A stretch of DNA of 64,000 bases, taken from Maribrevibacterium harenarium (GTDB taxonomy: Bacteria > Pseudomonadota > Gammaproteobacteria > Pseudomonadales > Marinomonadaceae). The stretch spans positions 17,792-81,791 of the forward strand of contig NZ_VFRR01000016.1 in the NCBI RefSeq assembly GCF_006385675.1, given 5' to 3'. A model generated the notes under the pieces. It had not been told where the DNA came from and searched no databases. It was given only the letters and a program-made list of their open reading frames with translations. Both the position numbers and the translations under genes were made by a program. Of the stretch, positions 1 through 8,881 are shown piece by piece (position 1 is the first letter of the stretch; each line of letters opens with the position of its first letter).

Positions 1-1100
1 CTAAGCGCCTTAGCTCCACCTAAGGTGGCCAAATAGAACGCCTTCATCGGGTGTAAAGATTGGCCTTGTAGTTGTTGGGTTTTATAAGCATCCCCCATAG
101 TGCTCAGCAATGAAAAACTGGTACCAGCCCCTACATCGGTGCCCAACCCCACATTCACACCGTGCTGACAAGCGCTGGATAAGGGAAACAACCCGCTGCC
201 CAAAAAGAGATTGGAACTGGGGCAAAATGCAATGGCAGAGCCAGAATGATGGAGACGCTGGTGTGCATCATCAGACAGGTGGATACCATGGGCGAATACG
301 GAACGCTCGCTAAGTAAGTGATGTCTGTCATAGACATCCAAATAGTCTTGGCTTTCAGGGAATAAGCTCTGTACCCATTCGCATTCCTTGTGGTTTTCGG
401 CTAAATGGGTATGAAGATACAAGCCTTCATACTCGGCTAATAAGCGCCCCGCCACGGCTAACTGCTCATCGGTACTCGTGGGAGCGAAACGAGGAGTCAC
501 GGCGTAGTGCAGACGATCTTGGCCATGCCAGCGTTCGATCAGAGCTTTGCTGTCGGAATAAGCCGATTCTGGGGTATCCAACAAGGTGTCGGGCGCGTTG
601 CGATCCATCAGCACTTTACCGCAGATCATACGTAGGCGACGCTTTGCTGCCGCGTCGAAGAACACTTCTACGGAAGTTTTGTGAACCGTGCCGAATACCA
701 AGGCGGTCGTCGTACCGTTACGCAGCAGCTCATTTAAAAATCGCTCTGCCACGTCTCCGGCGTGATTCGCATCGGCAAACTGGGTTTCTTCTGGAAAGGT
801 GTAGCGTTCGAGCCAATCGAGTAGTTGTTCGCCATAGGACGCAATCATATCCGTTTGCGGATAATGAACGTGGGTATCAATTAGCCCAGGAATTAACAGA
901 CCGTTTTCAACCTGTGTCACAGACAGGTTATTGGGTAAGTTTTTTAGGCCGTCCTCAGCCTTACCACAAAACTGGATTCTATCGCCGCAGGTGATCAGTA
1001 AACCGTCTTCAATATATTGATAGGACTGTTCGATGCCAACGTGGTCTGGATCGGCAATACAGTGGAGTAGTGGCGCGCGCCAAGCGCGGTATGTGGTCAT
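1..1100 (-). CDS. guaD: Guanine deaminase, 3' end cut by window edge
   Basis: Hydrolyses guanine to xanthine and ammonia in purine salvage; a cytosolic zinc enzyme of the amidohydrolase superfamily. Reading down from an ATG at 1100, about 366 codons are visible. They carry the metal site HVHYPQTD, the family-typical stretch around SYGEQLLDWLERYTFP, then HTHLAEN, HGIHLSD and GTDVGAGTS in the expected order. Guanine deaminases are usually near 440 residues, so roughly the last 70 lie beyond position 1. No stop codon is in the window. No partner gene is adjacent. Confidence 0.93.
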   Translation of the reverse strand, partial: MTTYRAWRAPLLHCIADPDHVGIEQSYQYIEDGLLITCGDRIQFCGKAEDGLKNLPNNLSVTQVENGLLIPGLIDTHVHYPQTDMIASYGEQLLDWLERYTFPEETQFADANHAGDVAERFLNELLRNGTTTALVFGTVHKTSVEVFFDAAAKRRLRMICGKVLMDRNAPDTLLDTPESAYSDSKALIERWHGQDRLHYAVTPRFAPTSTDEQLAVAGRLLAEYEGLYLHTHLAENHKECEWVQSLFPESQDYLDVYDRHHLLSERSVFAHGIHLSDDAHQRLHHSGSAIAFCPSSNLFLGSGLFPLSSACQHGVNVGLGTDVGAGTSFSLLSTMGDAYKTQQLQGQSLHPMKAFYLATLGGAKAL

Positions 1101-1227
1101 GGATCAGTCTCTTTTCATTATGCAAAACGGGCAGAATCTTGACCGAAAGGTTTATTTTCGTCAACGTTTAGTATGAAAAACAGCGGATACTTCCTTGATC
1201 CACTGATGTCGATCTGCCAGTAAAGAG

Positions 1228-1566
1228 CTATTTCAAGCGCGGTTTAATGATCCACCAATGGACTGCCATAGCGAGTAACACGCCGGTGCTGTTGGCGATA
1301 AAATCAGCCCATTCCCCGTAGCGATTGATACTGGGTTGGATCAATTCAATGGCGCCACCCCAACAGACAATAGCCATCGCCATAACGAGAAAACGTCGAC
1401 TGGGGCCGAAAGCTGACATCAGCGCCCAGCCGCCAAAGCCAATTACATGGTGAAGCTTGTCACTACCCGGAACCGGAGGTAGCTGATCAAGCGGGGTAAG
1501 GGTTGACCAGGAAATGATAAGAAAACCAACAATAAATCCTGCAAACTGTAGGAGATCTTTCCTCAT
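1228..1566 (-). CDS. VanZ-like small membrane protein
   Basis: A 112-residue protein with about four hydrophobic helices. It has the VanZ-type pattern DKLHHVIGFGGWALM followed by ELIQPSINRYGEWADFIANSTG, that is, the conserved E..Q....R....D...N..G spacing. VanZ was named for teicoplanin resistance, but most proteobacterial members have no known role, so no resistance function is claimed. It lies 9 bp downstream of dbpA on the same strand and could be its last operon partner. Confidence 0.75.
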   Translation of the reverse strand: MRKDLLQFAGFIVGFLIISWSTLTPLDQLPPVPGSDKLHHVIGFGGWALMSAFGPSRRFLVMAMAIVCWGGAIELIQPSINRYGEWADFIANSTGVLLAMAVHWWIIKPRLK

Positions 1567-1575
1567 GTTGCCGCC

Positions 1576-2955
1576 CTAGCGAAGAATGCGACTTTTGATA
1601 ACACGGCCTTTGATCTTGCGTTGTTGCAAGGCTTTTAAAGTGCTTTTCGCTACATCGCGCTCAATGGCCACGTAAGCATGAAAATCGAAAATGTCGATCT
1701 TACCGACTTGGGCTTTCTCTAACCCAATCCCCGCTGTTAACGTGCCGAGGATATCGCCGGCTCGGAGTTTGTTTTTCCGTCCTGCATCAAACGCGATAGT
1801 CACCATCGGGGCAAATATCTGGGCGGATGGATTCGGCTTGAGGGTTAGCCATTCAGGCTCAGTATTGAAACGGGTGCTGATGGCCTCAACTTTGTAGGCT
1901 TCCTTTTCGCTCACAAAGTTAACCGCGATCCCTTTTGCCCCAGCACGTCCGGTGCGTCCCACTCGGTGAGTGTGTACATCCACGTCACGGCTAGTATCGT
2001 AACTAATGACCATATCGAGATCTTTAACATCGATACCACGGGCGGCCACATCGGTTGCTACAAGGATACAACAGCTCTTGTTAGCAAAGCGCACAAACAC
2101 TTGATCTCGCTGTTTTTGATCTAGGTCGCCATGGAGCGCTAAGGCTGACAGGTTATGAGCTTGCAGCAGATCGGCGGTGTCTTGGGTGTCGGCTTTGGTA
2201 TGACAAAACACAATCGCTTGTTGAGGCTCAAAGTGGGACAAGGTATCCAGTAGCTGCTGGAACTTGTTTTCAGGATTAGTCGACAAAAAGTACTGCTGAA
2301 TATCGGGCTGTAATTCGGCGACTTTGGCGATTTCGATGAACTCCGCATCCCGTTGAAACTCCTCGCGCAATTCCGCCACGTTGTCTTCATAGGTGGCGGA
2401 AAAGAGCAGTGTTTGCCGAGTTTTGGGAGTCAGTGCGACTACATCCCGAATGCTGTCGACAAAGCCCATGTCGAGCATACGATCCGCTTCATCCAGTACC
2501 AAAACGGATAAGCGATCTGTTTGCAATGTGCCTTTACGCAAATGCTCCATAATACGTCCCGGTGTCCCCACTACCACGTGTGCGCCGTGCTCTAAGGACG
2601 CCAGTTGCGGACCAAATGGCATACCACCACATAGGGTCAGTACTTTGAGGTTGTCAATATAGCGCGCCAGCTTGCGGATTTCTTTGGCAACTTGATCTGC
2701 CAGCTCCCTAGTTGGGCACAACACCAAAGCCTGAGTATGGCGCTGTTGGGTATCAATGCGAGTCAGTAGGCCTAAGGCAAAGGCTAACGTTTTACCGCTG
2801 CCAGTTTGTGCCTGGGCAATAACATCTCGGTTTTTTAACAATAGCGGTAGGGATTGCTGCTGGACTGGGGTGAAAGCAGTAAAACCAAAATCATCCAAAA
2901 TGCGTTGTAATGGATTAATTAGGCTTTGGTAAATGGGATCAGCGGATAGACTCAC
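1576..2955 (-). CDS. dbpA: ATP-dependent RNA helicase DbpA
   Basis: DEAD-box helicase that acts in assembly of the 50S subunit at hairpin 92 of 23S rRNA. The 459-residue protein has the Q-motif region (FTPVQQQSLP), Walker A AQTGSGKT near residues 49-56, PTRELA, TPGR, DEAD at 155-158, SAT, and HRVGRTGRAG. The last ~75 residues form the DbpA-type RNA-binding domain (IDIFDFHAYVAIER), which separates DbpA from other DEAD-box proteins. The length matches E. coli DbpA (457). Confidence 0.95.
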   Translation of the reverse strand: MSLSADPIYQSLINPLQRILDDFGFTAFTPVQQQSLPLLLKNRDVIAQAQTGSGKTLAFALGLLTRIDTQQRHTQALVLCPTRELADQVAKEIRKLARYIDNLKVLTLCGGMPFGPQLASLEHGAHVVVGTPGRIMEHLRKGTLQTDRLSVLVLDEADRMLDMGFVDSIRDVVALTPKTRQTLLFSATYEDNVAELREEFQRDAEFIEIAKVAELQPDIQQYFLSTNPENKFQQLLDTLSHFEPQQAIVFCHTKADTQDTADLLQAHNLSALALHGDLDQKQRDQVFVRFANKSCCILVATDVAARGIDVKDLDMVISYDTSRDVDVHTHRVGRTGRAGAKGIAVNFVSEKEAYKVEAISTRFNTEPEWLTLKPNPSAQIFAPMVTIAFDAGRKNKLRAGDILGTLTAGIGLEKAQVGKIDIFDFHAYVAIERDVAKSTLKALQQRKIKGRVIKSRILR

Positions 2956-3020
2956 AGGATACTCGAATGGGTAGCTAAGAAAGCCTGCATCATATCAGAA
3001 GTCAGCAGGCTGCCCTATGG

Positions 3021-4046
3021 CTAGTCCGCATGTTCATCGAGAATACGGTAAAAGTGATGAATATTTTGGTTGAAACACGCCACAATCGCTGGGTCGAAGT
3101 GGGAGCCGCTTTGCTCATTGATATATTGATGAATATCTTCTCGCTTCCATGGTTCTTTGTAGGGGCGTTTGGAAGCTAAGGCGTCGAACACGTCACATAG
3201 GGCCACAATACGACCGAACAGAGGAATCGCTTCGCCTTTCAACCCATTTGGATAGCCGGTGCCATCCCAGCGTTCATGGTGAGAGATAGCTATAACATAA
3301 GCGGCTTTTAAAATCGGAGAGCGGCTGTTCGCTAGGATATGCCCACCGATGTTGGCATGACCGCGCATGGTTTCAAATTCTTGTTGATCCAAGCGACCTG
3401 GTTTGAGCAGGATATTATCCGAAATACCGATTTTGCCCACATCATGCAGTGGTGCAGCCGTTCCAAGCACGTCACAGTCCTCGTCGGACAGTCCAAGCTT
3501 TTGTCCAATAAGACGAGAATATTCGCCAACACGAATGACATGGTTACCGGTTTCATTGTCCCGGTACTCCGCCGCTAATGCTAAACGCTGGATGGCCTCG
3601 ATACGGCTTTCTTCGAGTTCTTTGGTTCGTTCTGCCACCATTAGGGCCAAGGTGCGATTTTGTTGTGACAGGCGCAACTGAGTAGCAACTCGGGCTTTTA
3701 GAATGGCTGCGCTGAATGGTTTGGAGACATAGTCAACCGCACCTAAGTCAAATCCGCGCTGCTCGTCTTCTTGGGTATCCATGGCAGTAAGAAAAATGAT
3801 TGGAATGTTGGCATACTTTGGCTGTGCCTTGATACGCTGACAAACCTCATAACCATCGATATTGGGCATCATGACATCGAGTAAAATCAGATCAATCTCA
3901 AATTTTTCCAATACTCGCAGAGCGATCTGACCATTGGTCGCTGCTTTTACATCGTAGTCACGGTCAAGAATATTACGGACTACGTCGATGTTTTCGACAA
4001 TATCGTCAACCACGAGTACCGTTGGTTTATTCTGTTCTTGGGTCAT
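3021..4046 (-). CDS. Response regulator with HD-GYP c-di-GMP phosphodiesterase domain
   Basis: A 341-residue RpfG-type regulator. Residues 8-125 are a receiver domain with acidic pair DD (14-15), phospho-acceptor D57 (LLDVMMP) and the conserved K in SKPF. A short coiled linker leads to an HD-GYP domain with HDVGK at 201-205, ISHHERWDGTGYP ending at P266, and the usual downstream D-x-F-DAL. HD-GYP proteins with these residues normally degrade cyclic di-GMP. The start codon overlaps the stop of the hybrid kinase by 4 bp (ATGA), so the two are very probably translated together and act in one phosphorelay. That pairing is inferred from position. Confidence 0.93.
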   Translation of the reverse strand: MTQEQNKPTVLVVDDIVENIDVVRNILDRDYDVKAATNGQIALRVLEKFEIDLILLDVMMPNIDGYEVCQRIKAQPKYANIPIIFLTAMDTQEDEQRGFDLGAVDYVSKPFSAAILKARVATQLRLSQQNRTLALMVAERTKELEESRIEAIQRLALAAEYRDNETGNHVIRVGEYSRLIGQKLGLSDEDCDVLGTAAPLHDVGKIGISDNILLKPGRLDQQEFETMRGHANIGGHILANSRSPILKAAYVIAISHHERWDGTGYPNGLKGEAIPLFGRIVALCDVFDALASKRPYKEPWKREDIHQYINEQSGSHFDPAIVACFNQNIHHFYRILDEHAD

Positions 4047-7000
4047 TCGGAGATGCGCTCCATTAAGATCGTTAGCTCTTCGCTGGCTCTTTCGTAGTCG
4101 TAGTTTGAGAGCAGATCATAAATTTCCTTTAAGTCTTCGCTGATGTCCGTATTTTGCTGTTGTTCCATATACTCAAACGCCAACGAATTTGCCTTGGTAT
4201 CATATGACTCAACCAGATCAAACAGCGCTTTGCAATCCGCTAATTTCAGAGTGTGCTTGGATAGTGCGTCGCCGGTCGCGTGTGTATTAGATACGTTGGG
4301 CGCCAATAATAGGTTTATTTTATCGCCTAATACGGTGATGGCTGAAGTCATCTCAGCCAACAATTCCAAGTCGATATGGCCTTCTTTTGCAGCACGCTCT
4401 GCTTTCGCAGCGAGACTACTTATGTGTTGTGCTCCGAGTGTGCCGGATAAGCCTTTAATCGTATGGGTCACGGCTACCACGGCGCTGTTGTCATCATTAT
4501 TGATGGCTTTTTGCAAGTTATTACGATGAACGTCAATGCCGTCCGCAAACGACATCAGCACCTGTTTATAGAAGTCCTCGTCAACGCCAAGTCGTTGAAT
4601 CGCTTCCTTCATGTGCAGTTCTGGGAGCTGCTGAGCTAATGTGTTTAGCCCATCATCGGCTGACGTTTCCTCGATAACAGCATCAAGGGATAGGTTGTCC
4701 TGATTATTGCCATATCGACTTAGCACTTCATGGAGCTGAACGCGGGAAATTGGCTTCGCGACGTGACCATTCATCCCCGTCTGTCGAGCACGTTTAATGT
4801 CTTGATTGCTGTTATTGGCAGTGACGGCGATGATCGGCAAATCCGCAAAATAACCACCTAAGGAACGAATCGCTTTGGTGGCTTCATAGCCATCCATCAC
4901 TGGCATTTGTACATCCATGAGAACGACGTCAGGACGAAGTTCCTGCACCATAGCGACGGCTTCCTCACCATTATTGGCGAAGTGATATTCCAACTCCCAC
5001 AGCTTAAGTATTTCGGATAACACCAGCTGGTTAATTTCGTTATCCTCTGCAATCAGCAGCCGCAAGCCCGCCACAGAGGATTTCTGTGCTTCTTGCTCAG
5101 CTTCGTTATCGCTTTGTTTATTTTCTAGTTGCTCTTGGGCTAAATAACTTTCTAGTAATACCGACTGGGTCACCGGGCGATCAAGTAAGGTAACTCGTTC
5201 TTGCCAAGCTTCTGGTAGAGATCGGTTAACGTGGTCTTGATCAACAAAGAATATATGGCGTAACTGGGTGCAGGTCGGTGCTTGTGCGACAAGTTCAAAG
5301 AATCTGCTTGGATCAGCTTGAGCGGTGTGACAGTCAACGAGGATGTAGTCATAGGTCACCCCCTTAGCGGTAAGTTTCGACTTTGCTTCGTCTACATTGA
5401 TCGCTACGTCGAAACGCGTACCAAAGGCAGTTAAGTAGCGTACATAATTTTGTTGTCGAACGGCATGACATTCGATCACGAGCGTGTTGCGTTCATTCAG
5501 TACCGACTGGACTTTGGGGGACAACAAGGTTGGCGCATTCGTATCGCATTTCACAAACAAGGTGAAACTAAATACCGTTCCTTCACCAAGTGTGCTCTCG
5601 ACTTTAATATCTCCCCCCATCAGAGACACGAGACTTTTACAAATAGAAAGACCTAAGCCGGTGCCGCCGAATTTACGAGTAGTTGAAATGTCTGCTTGGG
5701 TAAACGGCGTGAATAATCTTTTGACCTGCTCTGGACTCATACCAATTCCTGAGTCTCGTACAGAAAACTCAAGCTCTACGGCATCGCCTACGGTTTGCAA
5801 GTGTTTAACATAAAACATAACCTCGCCGTGCTGGGTAAACTTGATGGCGTTACTCACTAGATTACTGATCACCTGACCAATCCTTAGGGGATCACCAATC
5901 AAATTATCTTGAACCTTGGAGTCAACACCAATAAGCAGCTCAACCTGCTTTTTAACTGCTTGGTTGTAATGTACATAAGCGTATTGCTCGATCACATCTT
6001 GCAAGCTAAAACTTGTCTGCTCAATGTCTAATTTACCCGACTCCATCTTGGAGAAGTCCAAAATATCGTTGATGATACGCAGTAAATTATTAGCCGAAAT
6101 ATTTACTTTTTGGATCAGTTCTCGTTGGTTGGCCTTGTTATCTACGGCGAGACAAGCATCGGTTAATCCGATGATGGCATTCATGGGAGTGCGGATTTCA
6201 TGGCTGATATTGGCTAGAAAGCGATTTTTGGCTTCCGCTGCTTGGTGGGCATCCCGTAGCGAATCTTCAAGCACATTAGCAATCACTTTAGATGCGGTGA
6301 TATCAGTACGTACCGCGATATAACGTTCTGGTTTTCCTTGGCGATTTAGGATTGGCAAAATCGTTGCGCGTACCCAGTAAGCGCTGTGATCTTTGCGTAG
6401 ATTCTTTATCTCCCCAGTCCAGACTTGACCATTGGCGATAGTTTTCCACATGGTTTTGAAAAACTCGTGTGGGTGTTCTTCAGAACGCAATAAACGATGG
6501 TTTTGGCCAATAAGTTCGTCGCGCTGGTAACCGGAGATTTCACAAAATTTGTCATTGGCATAGATGATGTTGCCACGAACATCGGCAACACTAACTATCG
6601 CGTGCTCATCTAATGCCTGCTTTTGATAACCAATTTCGATTAATAGATCATCAATTTGGCGTTCATGTTGCAGGAGTGTCCCTATACCACGACTCATCAC
6701 CTGAGCGACTGAGAAGCCGATAAAAAAGAGAGTAACGAATAAGTAAATATTCCATTGATAAAATGGTGCCCACGGATAGTTTGATTGAACCAGTATTTTC
6801 CATTCTGGAATCTGCTGCGAGACAACATTGTCCTCAGTAGATTTTAACTCTCTGGCAAAAGTAGTTATTTCATTTTGCGAGTGGAAGGTGGTTACATCCT
6901 GAGTGACATCCATAAAGTGGGCGGTATCAATAAATTCAAAGTTGCCAACATCGCGCAGGTAACCCCAGTCATTACTTCGCTCAAGGTCTATCAATACACG

Positions 7001-8473
7001 ATTAAATTCACTCAATACACTTAGATTGCCGATGCCAGAATTGGTGACATTTAACAAATGGGCAAGTTGCTCAAAACGATAGGCAAACACGACTACACCA
7101 ACCGTCACCCCAGTTGTACTGTCGACGATAGGAGCGGATATTTTCAATACTGGCTGTAGGGGCTGTACGAGATGGCCGAAGCGACGAGACAAAGACACTG
7201 GAGAAATGAAATACTGGCCAGTCTCCAAGGTCATGCCTTGAATGACTTCCAGACTGAAATCCCGGTCGTTAAGCTGACTGCGATAGGCAAGTGCAGGGAA
7301 TCCATTGTTATATTCCATGCGGGCGACTTCCAGACTACTCTGATCTAATACAGATATGTAGTGATAACGGCCCGATGCTTGTACAAATCCGCCGACATAG
7401 TCCCTGAACCGGGTTTTGGTTGATATTTTTTCGCTGTTTTCCAGTATTTCTTGAAAATCAAATCCCAAAAAAACCTTGTCTATATCGTTGTAAATATCAG
7501 TTAGCTCTGTACCTATTACAGTGCGAGCATTGTTAATTTGTACTTCATTGATACTAATTTGCTTTGATAAGAGATAGCCCCATTGTGCCGCAACCACAAT
7601 GGATATGATCAAAAACACAGCAGCTTGAGTCGTTACTAACGATTGCCAAAATAGAGGTCGTGTGTCGACTTCATCAGCATGAAATTGAGGGTCATTCCAT
7701 TTACGTTTAATAAAGGTGGCATAGAACCCACTGGCTAATAAATAAAAGCTCCATAGTGTCGCGGTTAGCATTAATGCAACGATTATAAGTCCTTTAGACT
7801 GTTCATTATCCGCTGGAACAGGGTTGGTAGAACTTACTTCTATAGGCAGTATTTGAGTAACTAGGATACACAAGGTCACCATCATTGGCTTGGTGAAATG
7901 TGAATAGAATAGCAATCCGGGACTACGGGCGAGACGACTCATCAAATTGCAAGCGTTAAAGCCTAGTACCAACAAAAGTACCGTAAGGGCGCTATAGAAA
8001 AAGTGGGCTAAGCTTGCTTCATGGGCGCCGTTATGGGGGATGGTATTTTCATGCAGGATTACATGACCTGACGCAACGAGTAAGCCAACCGCAACTCCTG
8101 TAAGGCTACGGTCAAAAATCGTTTCACAGCCGCCGTTGAACAACTTAAAAGCGGTAAATGTGACGGTCACAGCAACCAAATACCATATGCCAATCACGCC
8201 CAAATCTATTGTAGAAGATTGGCCAGGTACTTGCGCGAAAAAGGATAGGATCAGCACTGCCATAATCCCCAGCGGAAGTGAGATCGCTGATCGCAGTATA
8301 TGGCGTGTCTGTTTTACTGCCCCATTATTGTTACGGGCTAAATCCAGTTCACGAAAAGCGGCATAGTTGACGCAGTAGCCAAGAAGAAATGCCAACACGC
8401 TAAAAAATACCACTGTGTTGCCATCATGTGAGGCGATAGGGGAAAACGGGGAAAAAAGGTTATCTATCATCAA
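4043..8473 (-). CDS. Large membrane hybrid sensor histidine kinase (7TM-like, Cache-like, PAS, HK, pseudo-receiver, receiver, Hpt)
   Basis: A 1476-residue kinase. Residues 1-300 hold about eight hydrophobic helices. Residues ~305-570 form an extracytoplasmic Cache-like sensor between helices at ~281-302 and ~574-596. A PAS domain spans ~620-725. The HisKA H-box is SHEIRTP with H758, followed by the N-box near 871 (NLVSNAIKF), DSGIGM (907) and GTGLGL (937). Residues ~997-1115 look like a degenerate receiver. A complete receiver follows with ED 1143-1144, D1187 and K1240, then an Hpt domain with H1337 (HTIKGLSG). All steps of an internal His-Asp-His relay are thus present, with the HD-GYP regulator as the likely final Asp acceptor. 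The stimulus is unknown. Confidence 0.92.
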   Translation of the reverse strand: MMIDNLFSPFSPIASHDGNTVVFFSVLAFLLGYCVNYAAFRELDLARNNNGAVKQTRHILRSAISLPLGIMAVLILSFFAQVPGQSSTIDLGVIGIWYLVAVTVTFTAFKLFNGGCETIFDRSLTGVAVGLLVASGHVILHENTIPHNGAHEASLAHFFYSALTVLLLVLGFNACNLMSRLARSPGLLFYSHFTKPMMVTLCILVTQILPIEVSSTNPVPADNEQSKGLIIVALMLTATLWSFYLLASGFYATFIKRKWNDPQFHADEVDTRPLFWQSLVTTQAAVFLIISIVVAAQWGYLLSKQISINEVQINNARTVIGTELTDIYNDIDKVFLGFDFQEILENSEKISTKTRFRDYVGGFVQASGRYHYISVLDQSSLEVARMEYNNGFPALAYRSQLNDRDFSLEVIQGMTLETGQYFISPVSLSRRFGHLVQPLQPVLKISAPIVDSTTGVTVGVVVFAYRFEQLAHLLNVTNSGIGNLSVLSEFNRVLIDLERSNDWGYLRDVGNFEFIDTAHFMDVTQDVTTFHSQNEITTFARELKSTEDNVVSQQIPEWKILVQSNYPWAPFYQWNIYLFVTLFFIGFSVAQVMSRGIGTLLQHERQIDDLLIEIGYQKQALDEHAIVSVADVRGNIIYANDKFCEISGYQRDELIGQNHRLLRSEEHPHEFFKTMWKTIANGQVWTGEIKNLRKDHSAYWVRATILPILNRQGKPERYIAVRTDITASKVIANVLEDSLRDAHQAAEAKNRFLANISHEIRTPMNAIIGLTDACLAVDNKANQRELIQKVNISANNLLRIINDILDFSKMESGKLDIEQTSFSLQDVIEQYAYVHYNQAVKKQVELLIGVDSKVQDNLIGDPLRIGQVISNLVSNAIKFTQHGEVMFYVKHLQTVGDAVELEFSVRDSGIGMSPEQVKRLFTPFTQADISTTRKFGGTGLGLSICKSLVSLMGGDIKVESTLGEGTVFSFTLFVKCDTNAPTLLSPKVQSVLNERNTLVIECHAVRQQNYVRYLTAFGTRFDVAINVDEAKSKLTAKGVTYDYILVDCHTAQADPSRFFELVAQAPTCTQLRHIFFVDQDHVNRSLPEAWQERVTLLDRPVTQSVLLESYLAQEQLENKQSDNEAEQEAQKSSVAGLRLLIAEDNEINQLVLSEILKLWELEYHFANNGEEAVAMVQELRPDVVLMDVQMPVMDGYEATKAIRSLGGYFADLPIIAVTANNSNQDIKRARQTGMNGHVAKPISRVQLHEVLSRYGNNQDNLSLDAVIEETSADDGLNTLAQQLPELHMKEAIQRLGVDEDFYKQVLMSFADGIDVHRNNLQKAINNDDNSAVVAVTHTIKGLSGTLGAQHISSLAAKAERAAKEGHIDLELLAEMTSAITVLGDKINLLLAPNVSNTHATGDALSKHTLKLADCKALFDLVESYDTKANSLAFEYMEQQQNTDISEDLKEIYDLLSNYDYERASEELTILMERISE

Positions 8474-8592
8474 ACGGCAACTTATTCATTTTCCATGTTG
8501 TTTCTGACTAGGTGCACATTAGTTAGACAATGCTATCACGGCCGATAGTAATTCCAGATAGGTAATGCTGTAATTTTTAGTGATCAAGGCAT

Positions 8593-8620
8593 AAAAAAGG
8601 CCGATGTTTGACATCGGCCT
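8593..8620 (-). terminator. Rho-independent terminator, minus orientation
   Basis: Perfect 9-bp stem AGGCCGATG (8598-8606) and CATCGGCCT (8612-8620) with a 5-nt loop. The run of A on the plus strand at 8593-8598 gives the U-tract for minus-strand RNA. No T-run follows on the plus side, so it works in one direction only. Confidence 0.8.
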
Positions 8621-8747
8621 AAATGGGCTATTTGCCCGATCGAGAGAACACCCAGAGTGAGCCTCAAGCGTATTCAGGGAGACACTTAAGTTATCTGGAT
8701 GCTTGGCAGTATAAGGGCTAGCAGGATAATTGCCTTGATACACGTCA
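8593..8747 (-). ncRNA. Candidate small RNA ending at an orphan terminator
   Basis: A strong hairpin plus U-tract in minus orientation has no minus-strand coding gene to its right; the next gene is on the plus strand. A transcript must therefore start between about 8640 and 8880. A weak promoter-like pair, TTGACC (8780-8775) and TATCAC (8759-8754) with a 15-bp spacer, would give an RNA of about 150 nt with two 3' hairpins. The 5' end is a guess, and I match it to no known family. Confidence 0.3.
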
Positions 8748-8881
8748 GCCAAAGTGATAGCGAGAATTTCATTCGGTCAATAGTCTTGTTTGAAAACGAC
8801 TCTTTTCCTCATCTACGCTGCAAACGTGTTGTGATAGACTTGCGCGCCGTAATTGAAGATCCAGTCGAAGAGGTGCAAATT

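Larger units (their letters stand above)
8474..8881. other. 408-bp intergenic region between divergent genes
   Basis: This lies between the minus-strand kinase operon and the plus-strand GTPase gene. It holds a rho-independent terminator in minus orientation (8593-8620) that has no minus-strand gene upstream, and a smaller hairpin GGGC/GCCC at 8625-8637. No convincing protein gene is present. Promoters for both flanking genes must lie here, but none is strong enough to call. Confidence 0.6.

Noticed and set aside
155..994. Several open frames in other frames across the first kilobase
   Set aside because: They are shadows of guanine deaminase, which explains the whole stretch on the minus strand.
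1228..1566. VanZ-like gene as a glycopeptide resistance determinant
   Set aside because: VanZ-like proteins are common in proteobacteria without vancomycin genes; no vanHAX-like neighbours are present.
8519..8752. Minus-strand open frame of 77 codons in the spacer before ylqF
   Set aside because: It runs through the terminator hairpin at 8593-8620, has no ribosome site and no recognisable similarity.
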